From Geotrypetes seraphini (Eukaryota; Chordata; Amphibia; Gymnophiona; Dermophiidae): a DNA stretch of 64,000 nt. The notes beneath the pieces are model-generated. The model ran no database searches and was not told the DNA's origin. It saw only the letters and a list, made by a program, of their open reading frames with translations. The DNA lies in the NCBI RefSeq assembly GCF_902459505.1, contig NC_047096.1:1674001-1738000 (forward strand), in the 5' to 3' direction. A program made the position numbers and the translations under genes. Shown piece by piece: positions 35,928 to 45,748 of the stretch (positions are counted from its first letter, which is position 1; the number at the start of each line of letters is the position of its first letter).

Positions 35928-36279
35928 ATGTTGCAGAAACGACCTCTAGAGTTTAAGTACTATTTTCTGCGATTTCTCTGAACTCTGCCACTTAGCTTCA
36001 TTGGATGCCTCCTGACATCTGCCCTTTTCACTCCACTTTCGCCTTTTCTGATTCTGCTCTATCTGGTTTGGTTCACTTTCTCCATGCCATGGCTTTGAGG
36101 CACTAGTTCGTGTCGGGGGGGGGGACCGAGGCCACCCCAGGAGGAAGCCCTGAGGGGGTGGGGGAGGGGTTGAATGCAGCCACTTTCCTAAGGACCAGTG
36201 AAGGAATTGGGGGGGGGGGGGTTGACAGCGAGACCCCACTTGCACACCGTAGGTTCCCTCACGCGTCTTCTAGAGCCCG

Positions 36280-36620
36280 GCCCCTCCCCCTCCCCGTCCT
36301 ACCTTGAAGCGGCCGGAGGAGTTCGGCGGCAACGGTAAGGCCAATTCATGCCGAAACCCGCAACCGGCCCCGCAGCTTTCTTTCTCCGGCGTCCCGCCCC
36401 CCCTCTGACGCCCCTTCCTGTTTCCGGTGAGGCGGGACGCGGCAGAGGGGAGGAACTTGCGTCAGAGGGGGGCGGGGCGAGCGCGTCACGTGCCCCTGGC
36501 GCGAGCTGCAGCGCTTCAGGGCAGCGACCCGGCCTCTTCTCCCGCGCAAAGCTGACGGAGGCTCCGAGGTTTCCGGAGGCGCAGTGAGTAAGTTAAAGCG
36601 CCCCCTCCTTCCACCGCTTT
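36280..36620. promoter_or_regulatory. USP49: CpG island, likely USP49 promoter
   Basis: About 340 bp very rich in CpG. It holds ETS-type sites (CTTCCTG and TTTCCGG near 36412-36427), a GGGGCGGGG Sp1-type box near 36471 and an E-box-like TCACGTG near 36486. It has no TATA box that I can see. It lies where the USP49 5' end is expected. A plus-strand donor-like site (GTGAGTAAG near 36581) hints at possible antisense transcription, but no plus-strand gene is apparent. Confidence 0.6.
36303..36420 (-). other. USP49: Probable USP49 5' noncoding exon
   Basis: A minus-strand donor (CTTCAAG then GTAGGA) sits at 36302-36303 inside the CpG island. The first coding exon of USP49 has an acceptor at 19034-19035, so an upstream noncoding exon is required. 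This is the only CpG-rich region upstream of USP49 and downstream of MED20. The transcription start (high-coordinate end) is a guess. Confidence 0.5.
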
Positions 36621-36655
36621 CCCTAATGGCTAAGGAGGGAGGAGCGAAGCCCCGC

Positions 36656-36772
36656 GGAGGACCCCAGGCCAGCCCTAATGAATATGCATGAGAGAGGTGC
36701 CAGGCATGCAAATCTGCTCCATGCATATTCACTAGGGCTAGCCTGGGGGTCTTCCAGGACAGGGTTGGGAAC
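36656..36772. mobile_element. Palindromic hAT-like short element, left-truncated
   Basis: Carries CCCTAATGAATATGCATG and its inverted partner CATGCATATTCACTAGGG, ending CAGGGTTGGGAACC. Same family as 36845-37010. The outer left arm is missing. Confidence 0.65.
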
Positions 36773-36773
36773 C

Positions 36774-37080
36774 AAGTGGCAAAACTTTTGCCCTGAGGTC
36801 GGTGCCACTTTTAGGTTCAGGGTAGGGAGGGGAAGTGCCCTAGAGCGGAGGTTCCCAACCCTGTCCTGGAGGACCCCAGGCCAGTCGGGTTTTCAGGCTA
36901 GCCCTAATGAATGTGCATGCCTGGCATCTCCATTCTATGCAGATCTCTCTCATGCATATTCACTAGGGCTAGCCTGGGGGTCTTCCAGGACAGGGTTGGG
37001 AACCTCCGCTCTAGGACACTTCCCCTCCCTACGCTGAACCTAAAAGTGGCACCGACCTCAGGGCAAAAGTTTTGCCACTT
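36774..37080. repeat. 307-bp near-perfect palindrome beside the USP49 promoter
   Basis: Arms pair outward from about 36927. The outer 70 bp on each side (left AAGTGGCAAAACTTTTGCC, with its inverted match ending at 37080) match with about two differences. The core is a palindromic hAT-like short element at about 36845-37010 with AGGTTCCCAACCCTGTCC ends. A further copy of the outer arm motif (GTAGGGAGGGAAAGTG) follows at about 37092. From 37130 to 38070 no feature was recognised. Confidence 0.85.
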
Positions 37081-38077
37081 TCAGTCTCGGCGTAGGGAGG
37101 GAAAGTGTCCTAGAGGTCTGTCGGAGCCAGAGAGCTCAGATTTTCAAGGAGGTGCGGTTGTACCCTCAATTTGAGCAACATTCACTACACTCGTCAATGG
37201 TTCCCCCGCCCAGTTCACTAACCTGCAAATGAGACATCGATTGGGGTTGCTGATCCGAAATGAAGCGGCTGCTCAGGACCCACTCCTGCTCTCTGCCGCC
37301 CTCAAAGGCCAGCAACTCACAGATCCCAAATAACCTAGCATGGGCATTTCAACTCTCCCCCAAAACAGCCCACTTCGCATCATATTTCAAGTCCTCTGGC
37401 TCCTGAGCAGCAGAAAAAGTTCAGATCCTCAAGACTGAGGAGAAGCAGTGGAAGAGCGATGTGGATCCAAGCCAGGGAGGTGAGGATTTATGTACATGAG
37501 GGTTTCATATATCTAATCATGCAAATCTAGCAGTCCATGCATTTTATACCTGATACCTTAAAAGAGGAAGGGGGAAGTAGCACTGGAGGCCCTCCAAATC
37601 CTCCTGCAGTCCGTGCACATAAATCCTCGCCCCCAAACCTCCGCCGACAGTGGCGGCAGGTCCCTGGCTTGGATCTGTGTCCCAAAGTCCCCCTCTCCTA
37701 GCTGCTGCCAGCCCCTGCCACCCTCCCACTCCTCAGAGCTGGTGCAAGGTGCCGCTGTCCTGTCACAGCTAAACACTACCCCACCCCCCTCCCCCTAAAT
37801 AAGCAGCACACGCTTGGGAGATCCATGTGCTTCCCCGCACCAGGAAAAATGAATCACCAGGCCGTTATCCAGCAAACAAGTTGCAGAAAAAAAGCTTTGA
37901 GTAACCTGATGCTGGCAAAATTAACTGCTTGCTCTCTTTTCCACACTTGCTTTGCTCTGTTTCTGCGACCCAGGCTGGCTCCCTGCAGCTCTTCCCTCCA
38001 TTGTTTCAGCAAAGTGATCCACCCCCCCTTACCAAGCAACAAGGATAATCTGCGCATACGTCTCGATCGCTGTATAG

Positions 38078-38250
38078 CAGGGGTTTCAAAGTCCCTCCTT
38101 GAGGGCCGCAATCCAGTCGGGTTTTCAGGATTTCCCCAATGAATATGAATGAGATCTATGTACATGCACTGCTTTCAATGCATATTCATTGGGGAAATCC
38201 TGAAAACCTGACTGGATTGCGGCCCTCAAGGAGGGACTTTGAGATCCCTG
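38078..38250. mobile_element. Palindromic hAT-type miniature element
   Basis: 173 bp. Left end CAGGGGTTTCAAAGTCC, right end its inverted match. Almost the whole element is one inverted repeat (arms include GGGCCGCAATCCAGTC and TTTCCCCAATGAATATG). Flanking 8-bp copies CTGTATAG and CTCTACAG (6 of 8 equal) fit a hAT target duplication. A relative lies at 48623-48782. Confidence 0.85.
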
Positions 38251-38379
38251 CTCTACAGCTATCCATCTGATTAGATCATTTGCATGCTGAATCTGTAGTG
38301 AATCGGTCATTCAGCAGAACTCGGCTACAAATCACTCAACAACGATCCAGATCAGTAAATTTAGTGAATCTAGGCCTAT

Positions 38380-38545
38380 GTCTCCTTTACTTTAAAATTG
38401 TAGTTCTCCCTACTTTTCTTTTATGTTTATCAATTATTGTCTAGTTGGTACTTATCTGTTCAATGTTTCCCCCCTTTTTTTAGTATTGTAAAACACTTAG
38501 AATTTATGAGTAGCATTTTATCAAAAGTTTAATAAACTTGAAACT
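38380..38545 (+). mobile_element. LINE 3' tail
   Basis: AT-rich stretch ending AAGTTTAATAAACTTGAAAC, like the L2-type tails elsewhere in the window. Confidence 0.5.
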
Positions 38546-38739
38546 AATCTTTCCATTAGGATAAAAGGAGCCAGGCATGAAAAGGTAGTGAAAATAGTTT
38601 CATTGTTCATTTCGGGTGAAGTAGTGTTAAGGTTAATACATTGCTACATTTGCTTTGGAATCATCAAACACATTTTTTTTTACTCACTTTCACTAGCCTA
38701 AACTATTTACGATTCCAGTTATGTCCTTTCCAGATAACA

Positions 38740-39350
38740 TATGCTAGGTGTTCAATCCCAACCCACAGTCTGGGTGTTGCAGATATACACATCTTTTCAG
38801 AACACATGCTGCACTCCCCCTAGTGTTAGAATTTGTTTCAATTTCTGCAAGCAGTCCGAGTAGAAGTCTTTTGCTTGTTGGTCTGCTTCTGTTTCTTATT
38901 TTTTTCGCTTAAAGTTTGCATTAACTTAGTTTCTCGGTGGCTTCTGTGCCTTGATACCCCTCCCCGTGGCCCACTGTCAGAGAAAAAGACGCAGTCCTGC
39001 GGTGCTGGACTGCAGCTTCAGAGATCAACTCTGGCACTAGTGTTTGTGCATTAAGTGCTCTATGCAATATTGAACCCCTAGGTGGGAGCATGTAGGGGTC
39101 TTTTAGTTTCAGCAGAGATCTCGAAGGCCGGATGTCTGTTCGGTTGACATAAAGCACATAAGCCTGGTTTGGCTCTGGCTGGCTCATGGGTTCCTGTATG
39201 ATGTTCCCTTCATGGCCTCTGGTTGGACAGATCATCCGCCAGACATCAACACATCCCAGCTTGGTGTCTTTAGTGGCTCTGAATTGGCTTTGCTGCTTAT
39301 GGTATGCGGTTCTCGTATATCTTTAGTGGGAATAGAAGCTCCAGTTCCCA
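38740..39350 (+). mobile_element. DIRS-like leader remnant
   Basis: Similar in order and wording to 10885-11200: shared blocks include CTAGGTGTTCAATCCC, TTTCAATTTCTGCAAGCA and AGAAGTCTTTTG. No enzyme region. Assignment to DIRS is by analogy with the other leader-like stretch; it is an old, incomplete fossil. Confidence 0.35.
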
Positions 39351-39770
39351 TTTCATTGATACCTTCTCAGTTGAGGACCGGTGTCCAGGTACACGACGTC
39401 CAAAGACTCTCCCAAGTCCAACTTTCTTGTTACCCAGTCAAAGAAGCTAATGAGATTGGATTGGCAGGACCTACCCTTGGTGAATCCATGCTGACTGGGA
39501 TCCCGAAGATTCCCTTCATTCAAGATCGTGTCCAATTTGCTTTTAATTAGTGTTTCCATGAGTTTGCACACTATTGATGTGAGACTCACCGGTCTATAAT
39601 TCACAGCCTCTGCCCTGCAACCCTTTTTATGCAGTGGTACGACATTAGCTAATTTCCAGTCCAGGGGACCTTTCCCCTTACTTAGGGAGAGATTGAATAG
39701 CTCAGCCAATGGTTTCGCCAGGACATCGATCAATTCTCTGAGCACTCTTGGGTGCAAATTGTCAAAGCTG
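39350..39770 (-). mobile_element. CR1-type LINE reverse transcriptase N-terminal piece
   Basis: One intact minus-strand frame encodes MHPRVLRELIDVLAKPLAEL, WKLANVVPLHKKG, NYRPVSLTSIVCKLMETLI, QHGFTKGRSCQSNLISFFDW and SLDVVYLD, which are RT domains 1 to 3. The remainder of the element is absent. Confidence 0.85.
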
Positions 39771-39799
39771 CATTACTTGTTCAATGACTGTTGGGTAGC

Positions 39800-41940
39800 C
39801 AAAGAAATCTGCTGCTTGAGTCACCCTTTTCCTCATCATACAGCCTCATGAGCGAGAAAGTAATGTGCCTCCATATGCACTCCCTAAGCATGCTCAGTTT
39901 GTAAGGATGGTACGGAGAGGGACAAGGGCAGGATCCATGAGGTTCCTGCTATTCTTGTGGGAACAAGTGCAGGTTTAATGAGGATCCAGCATTTCTGGTG
40001 GGAATAGGTATTGGCTCCATAGAGATCCATTAGTTTGGGTGCAAATGATTGCAGGATCCATTATTTTTAGGGCTGCAAATTAAGTGTGTTTTTTTAACAC
40101 GATTAATGTACTATATTACAATATTAACTTGCATTAATTATTTTAATGCTTTAAATCACATTTCCCCTGCCACTGCCATAACTTCTGCCAGGCAGCCGCT
40201 GCCGTGACCACAACAGTCCCCAGCCCCTGGTGAGTCCCAACATGCTGCCCAGGCCAACCTAGAGTGTCGGCCTGAGCAATAAGTTAGCACTGCCACTGTT
40301 GTTGCTGACGTGATTTTGAAAGCTGAGTGAGTGAGCAGGACAGGATGAGAAAGCGAGCTGCTGGACTGTGAAGGATGCAGGGAATATAGATGATTTTATT
40401 GTTTAGTAAATGAAAAATGTCAGTTTTAAGAATTTACATCTGCTATCTATACGAGTGAGTATATTGCACTGTACAGGGGGAAATTTGAGGAGGGTTTGTT
40501 ATTATAATAATAATAACTTTATTCTTTTATACCGCCATAACCAAGAGTTCTAGGCGGTTTACACTAAAAAGAGCTGGACAATCAGACAATACAGATATAT
40601 TATAAAATACAGTTTCAATATAAAACTCATTAAGTAATAAACTTATCGAACTGAGTGGTCTTAATTAATTTCCAAAAAGAGTAATAAGATAACATAGCTT
40701 GTTGAATACATTTACCTAGCCAAGATTGCTGTATTGTCATAATTTATAAAGAATTTTCTTCCTTTCTCCGAGTGCATGTCTTGGGAGCTGTGGACCATCA
40801 AGTTCAATGTGGTGATCTTGGCTGATGAGCGAGAGCAGCGGATATGCTGTGGAAAGGATCAACATCGTGGAAGTGATGAACAAGCCTGAATATGTGCCAC
40901 AGATGCCAGTGCAGTCAGCAGTGGACTGTGGGGTGGGGGTTATTTTATAATTAGGCAATTTCTAAGTATTATAAATTTTTGCACAGAAAAATGGTAAAGA
41001 TACCAACTGTAATAAATGAAATTATACATAAGAAAATAAATGGGGGTAGAGGAGAGAGGAAGAAAAGTTGGACTCATGGAGGGACAGAGAGAGATGTTGG
41101 TTGGGGAAGGGGATGAGGTTCAGAGGAGAGGAAGCGTGCAGGCGGCAGAAAGAAATATTGGATGCACAATCAGAAGGAAGTGAAACCAGAGACTCATGAA
41201 ATCACCAGACAACAAAGGTAGGAAAAAGATTTTATTTTCAATTTAGTGATCGAAATGTGTCCGTTTTGAGAATTTATATCTGCTGTCTATATTTTGCACT
41301 ATATTTGTCTAATTTTCTATAGTTGTTACTGAGTGACATTGCATATTTTAAAGTCATCTGCTTTGACCTCTTTGAAACCCCCCCCCCCAAATATAAATAA
41401 TTAACATTTTCTCTGTGTACAGTGTGCTTTGTGTTAATTTTGTGGTTACAATTATGTATTAATAAGGTTATATTGTGTGTCTATGAAAACTGGAAGAAAT
41501 TGCATTACAATTAGTACTATTATTATAGGGGTGGGATCTGGGGCAGAGCTTGGGCCGGGGGTACTCGGCTTGAAGTTGAAAACCTGTGATCTACCTAATG
41601 CCATACCAACCACATTAAACAGTGCTTTTATTTAAAAAGAAAAAAGCAAACAAGCATTTTAGCTTAATGTTACTGACATAAAACTTCCTTAAACAAGACT
41701 TCAGAGAAAGACATGAGGCTAGATTCATCAACCTGTCAGATCGGGCCTGATCTGGGCAGGTCTGACAAATGCTGGAAGCTTTTCTGCAATCTCCACGCAT
41801 GCACAGACCATCTGTAGATGGTCTGCGCATGCCCGTCGGAGCCACGATCTTTTTTTAAACTTTTTTGTTGTTGTTTTTAGCCCTGCGAGCCTGTGGTTTT
41901 AACCCGCTTTAAACCCACGGGTTAAAACCACAGGCTTGAA
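39800..41940. other. Intergenic stretch between USP49 and MED20
   Basis: Mostly unassigned. Contains a GGGCTGCAAATTAAGTGTG fragment near 40070-40170 (hAT-like), an inverted SINE/LINE tail with ATACCGCCATAACC near 40495-40640, a CA/C tract near 41378-41388, and a short fold-back near 41705-41940 (GGTTTTAACCCG paired with CGGGTTAAAACC). No gene was recognised. Confidence 0.45.
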
Positions 41941-41941
41941 G

Positions 41942-42290
41942 AGACTTACAAGATCATGAAGGGCATAGAGAGAGTAGAGAGGGACAGATTCTTCAAACTG
42001 TCAGAAAATAAAAGAACAAGAGGGCATTCAGAAAAGTTGAAAGGGGACAGATTCAAAACGAATGCTAGGAAGTTTTTCTTCACTCAACATGTGGTGGACA
42101 CCTGGAATGCGCTTCCAGAGGGCGTAATAGGGCAGGGTACGGTACTGGGGTTCAAGAAAGGATTGGACAATTTCCTGTTGGAAAAGGGGATAGAGGGGTA
42201 TAGATAGAGGATTACTGTACAGGTCCTGAACCTGCTGGGCACGATGGACCTCAGGTCTGACCCAGCGGAGGTATTGCTTATGTTCTTATG
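41942..42290 (+). mobile_element. CR1-type LINE 3' end just downstream of MED20
   Basis: One open frame encodes MKGIERVERDRFFKLSENK, RKFFFTQHVVDTWNALPEG and the end FLLEKGIEGYR, then a 3' UTR with GGGCACGATGGACCTCAGG. It is well preserved. It lies on the opposite strand to MED20, about 370 bp below its stop codon. Confidence 0.85.
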
Positions 42291-42657
42291 TAGGAGAGAT
42301 TTGGGGAAGTTAGGGCAGGAGAACCAGGGTGGCAATGCGGCGAGCATGGCTTCAAGTGTCAGAAAGACATTTTAGACTGGTCCTCAGCAGTCACCAATAA
42401 GTATAGCTAAAAGCGTTGCAGTTTTTGCTTCTTTGGGACATTAATAGCCCTGATCTGCCACAGCTCTTCTAGAAGTTATCATGGTGGACCTAGAAGGGGG
42501 TATAGAGAGATCCAGACAAATTAAGTTTAACATGAAAAGGATACATGAGGGGGGATTCAAACTATTTTGCATTCACTAGCTGTAAAAGATAATCTACACC
42601 AGACCGCCTACACAATCAAATCTCTAGGATAGCCAGAGTCCCTGTAAGAATGGCTTG

Positions 42658-45598
42658 TCATCTCATTCCAGTGCTTGGCACTTGCTGCTGCTTGCGAATC
42701 TTATTCAGCAATTCCATGTATTGGATCATGGTGTCAGCTGGGCTGTATACACTATCATGTTTGGACCCAAATACAGATGGGATTCCAGGCGTGTGACTAC
42801 CCATGAAGCTTTGCATGAACTCCATCATCAGGTTCCAGCAGTCATTAGCCACAACACAGGGACAATATTCAACCTAATAACAGAGAATTCAGTTAGCACA
42901 GCTCAAAGAATGTCACCCAATCTACCTAAGGGGGCTGGAAAAAAAAAAGGCAATTCTGTCTGTATCTATGGTATGGAAAAGTGCTTATCCAGAGGTTGAT
43001 TTCTTTGACCCCAAAAACTATGAAATGCCATTTCTCTACATTCTCCTCCCCAAATAAAGTCAAGCAATATACTTTCACATCCCCCACACCATTAAGTCAT
43101 ACTTCTTTTCTAAACAATACACTGATCAATGACTTTGAAAGACTGGCACACCTCTACTGATATTCCGCGGGCACTAGGTCCCATGGTTACTGTGCCAATT
43201 TTGACGAGGAAGTCACAAAACTGGTAGCGCGTTCCACGACTCTCAATCTTATTAGCCTTGGCATTCTGGAAAAAGCCTTTCAGTTTCATCATCAGGACAT
43301 CAAAGTTGGTATCGGTGATGAGGCAGGGACCATTCTCAAAGAGAGCAAAGCAGCTGAGCGGGTACTCAGAGCTGTGCATCACATACATCAGCTTCCCAGG
43401 CTGCGCTGGAACAAGAGTAGTTCAAGCATTACTACAAGCATTCACAAATGAGTCCCAAAGGTCCATTAAGCCCAGTATCCTGTTTCCAACAGTGGTCAAT
43501 CCAGGTTGCAAGTACTTGGCAAGATCCCAAGAGAGTAAAACAAAACCTCTGTTAGGCTTAGCTAGCTCCATCCCTAATTTCACACACCAAAATGCTAAAT
43601 TCCTTAAAAATGTGAACTCGGATTTAGCCCTGACTGTTTAAAATTAGCTGAATTGTTAAATACAGTCAAACCTCGGTTTGTGAGTGTATTGCAAGACGAG
43701 CAAATCATGCCTCGGAAACTGAGCATTGACTCGATTTGCAAGCATCGCCGGCCCAAACAAGCCCTTATCCCAATCTGGCACCGGCATGCAGCACCAACCC
43801 ATAGGACATGCTGGTGCCGGAATATCCTGCCTCTGGCCTGGGCCTTGAGCATCTCTCCCTGAGAATCTCGGCCTTGAAATAAGGATTAGTTTTTAATTAT
43901 GTAACATGAGGCTGTATATTCATACAATGTTGACATTTTTTGGTAAATTAATCCCATTAATCCATTCACAGGCAGTTTTTCTATCTAAAAGATATAACCA
44001 CAGATGTTTGGTTTTGCATTTCTGTAAACTGTGAATTTGTGTCTGCAGAGATAACCTGCTTCTTTTTCACAGCAAAATGTTATAAAATATAGAGTTGAGA
44101 GAAAACAGCTTTAGCCCCATTGTTCCTTTGCAAATCAATATACACAGAATCCACCCTTTACCTCTTAAGTGCTAATTTATATATCTGCAGAAGGATCTAA
44201 ATTGTGAGGAAGGAGGGTCAAGCAGTAAAAATGAAAGTGAAACCTTTTGAGCAGAATACTCCAGAAGTCTTGAGATCCTTGTGTGTATAGCCTGAGATTT
44301 ATCATATTATTATCACCTTAAGGAAAAAACCTATAATGGCAGCAGGCTATAAGAGAGACCAAGTTTGGGAATATTTTAATGAGTAAGGCAGGCATGCATG
44401 CAAAATGCAAACACTGCAACAAACAAATGCAAGGCATAGTGGCCCAAATAAAACATGAGAAGTGTTTTCATGAAGATGACAAAAGGAACATGTTTGAATA
44501 GGCAGGATCTTCAGGCTGGTGAATGTTTTGATTTCCTCATATTTCTTAGACTGCCTTAAGAAATTGTCATATCTAAACCAAAATATATTTTACTCTTAGT
44601 GCAATTCTGCACCACTGTGCAATGCTAAATCTGTACAGAATGCCCGAGGCCTATGCAGAATTTTGTTATTGGGCCTGCACTCCCTCTCTGCCAGCAGTGA
44701 TTCAGGCTGCAAAATCTTTAGGTTGACTGCATGGACTGTACAGGCTTCCCTCTACTGCATTCCGTCTCTTAATGATGTCTCTTTCTTCAATGGGGGCTGC
44801 AGTAGAGGAATGCTGGCAGCAGGCTGCCATTGACTGAGGTAATGCACAACGGGAGAGTGAAAGATGCTTGCTGGTGGGGCAGGAGTAAGAGATGTTGGCT
44901 GACTGTGGAGGGGACAGGGGTGAGCGAGATGCTGGCTGGCTAGGAGGGGTCAGGGGCGAGCGAGATGCTGGCTGGCTGGGGGACATAGGTGAGCAAGATA
45001 CTGACTGGGTGGGACAGGGGGAGATAGCATGACATGCTGGCTGGGGATATTGGGGGTGGGGGTGGCGAGAGAGGTTCTAGCTTGGGTGGGGATAGAAAGA
45101 TGAGTGAGAGATGTAGACTTGAGGGGGCAGAGGAGAGAGAGACTAGCCCTTTAAATCCCTATGGGCTTTGGAGCAGTGGTTTTGCACTCATCAGGTTCAC
45201 ATACCTGGATTTCCCATAGTGCTGGCAGCAGTGTGGTAAGTCTCACAATCCACACAGAAGGTGCCCTGTTTTTCAGCCCCAAGCAATTCCAGTTTCCGAG
45301 TCAACATCTCCACTGTTTGCTGAACACTCTTCCCTTCTGCTACTGGCATCTGGGATACACTGAGAAAGACAGATAGGAAGCATTGCAATAGAATCACTTT
45401 TAGGACTAACTACATTAAAGTTCCTGGTGCATGCAGCAACCCCTAATCTGAGTGGGGGGAGTGCCCCCTTGCTAGGCCTCTGCATGCAAAAGTACCACCC
45501 TCCACTCCTCCCTCTGTATCCACCACGGCTTTTAATGCCTCCGGATCTCTAGCACCGACGGTTCCCCCCGAGCCCAGCTCGTACCACGTGACCCCCAT
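42658..45598 (-). CDS. MED20: MED20, Mediator head-module subunit 20 (complete CDS, 4 coding exons)
   Basis: MED20 (TRFP) belongs to the Mediator head, where it pairs with MED18 and helps contact RNA polymerase II and TBP. Coding exons: 45598-45585 (only 14 bp), 45359-45205, 43405-43152, 42873-42658. The sum is 639 bp, or 212 residues, the same length as human. The protein starts [14 protein letters not shown] and contains [47 protein letters not shown] and the end [14 protein letters not shown], all highly similar to the vertebrate protein. All junctions are GT-AG and phase-consistent. The first exon's donor (GTACGA) gives TG plus T, restoring the family Cys at residue 5. Its start lies 150 bp from the BYSL start on the other strand, which implies a shared promoter. 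No clear poly(A) signal was found below 42658. Confidence 0.97.
43455..43600 (-). mobile_element. CR1-type LINE fragment in MED20 intron 2
   Basis: Contains AAAGGTCCATTAAGCCCAG and CAACAGTGGTCAATCCAGG, the inverted 3' UTR of the family. Confidence 0.6.
43663..43860 (+). mobile_element. Tigger-like element, 5' part, in MED20 intron 2
   Basis: Begins after TA with CAGTCAAACCTCGGTTTG and has GCAAGACGAGCAAATC, the standard Tigger-type terminus. The right terminus was not found. From 43870 to 44850 nothing was recognised. Confidence 0.6.
44860..45060 (+). repeat. Minisatellite-like tandem repeat in MED20 intron 2
   Basis: About four to five degenerate units of roughly 40-50 bp. Each has a form of GCGAGATGCTGGCTGGCT followed by a G-rich GGGGACAGGGG block. 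Confidence 0.7.
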
Positions 45599-45748
45599 GG
45601 CGCAGCCACGAGCCGCTCGCTGCGCTCCCAGAAGGCCGAGCGGCGCCTGACCCCGGAAGCAGTCGCGCGGCCGAGTCCCGCCCCTCGAGGGGTGGCGCAG
45701 GCGCAGTGCACGTGGTTTCGCCGCCTGGCTCGAGCGTGCGGCCGCGCC
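45599..45748. promoter_or_regulatory. Bidirectional promoter of MED20 and BYSL
   Basis: Only 150 bp separate the two divergent start codons. The interval and its flanks are CpG-rich with no TATA box. Visible sites include an ETS core (CCCCGGAAG, 45652-45660), a CCCGCCCC Sp1-type box (45677-45684), an NRF1-like GCGCAGGCGCAG (45695-45706) and a CACGTG E-box at 45709-45714. A second CACGTG lies at 45585-45590. BYSL is a known MYC target and E-boxes are the MYC/USF site. Actual binding is not shown by sequence. Confidence 0.85.

Larger units (their letters stand above)
19034..36302 (-). other. USP49: USP49 5' intron: repeat-filled
   Basis: A roughly 17-kb intron between the probable noncoding exon and the first coding exon. 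Its recognised repeats are listed separately. Stretches with nothing I can assign: 19400-19730, 19920-20820, 21125-21830, 23720-23940, 26330-27125, 27700-28425 and 35300-35500. No host exon was recognised within it. Confidence 0.5.

Noticed and set aside
36346-36732. 128-residue minus-strand ORF in the USP49 CpG island
   Set aside because: Low-complexity, GC-driven frame without any recognised domain, running into palindromic repeat sequence.
37180-38370. A DNA transposon bounded by sequence at about 37200 and TTTAGTGAATCTAGGCC near 38355
   Set aside because: The right motif recurs near 23705 and 41712, but no matching inverted terminus was found on the left.
41942-42207. 84-residue ORF just below MED20 as a host gene
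   Set aside because: Matches the C-terminal tail of CR1-type reverse transcriptases and is followed by their 3' UTR.
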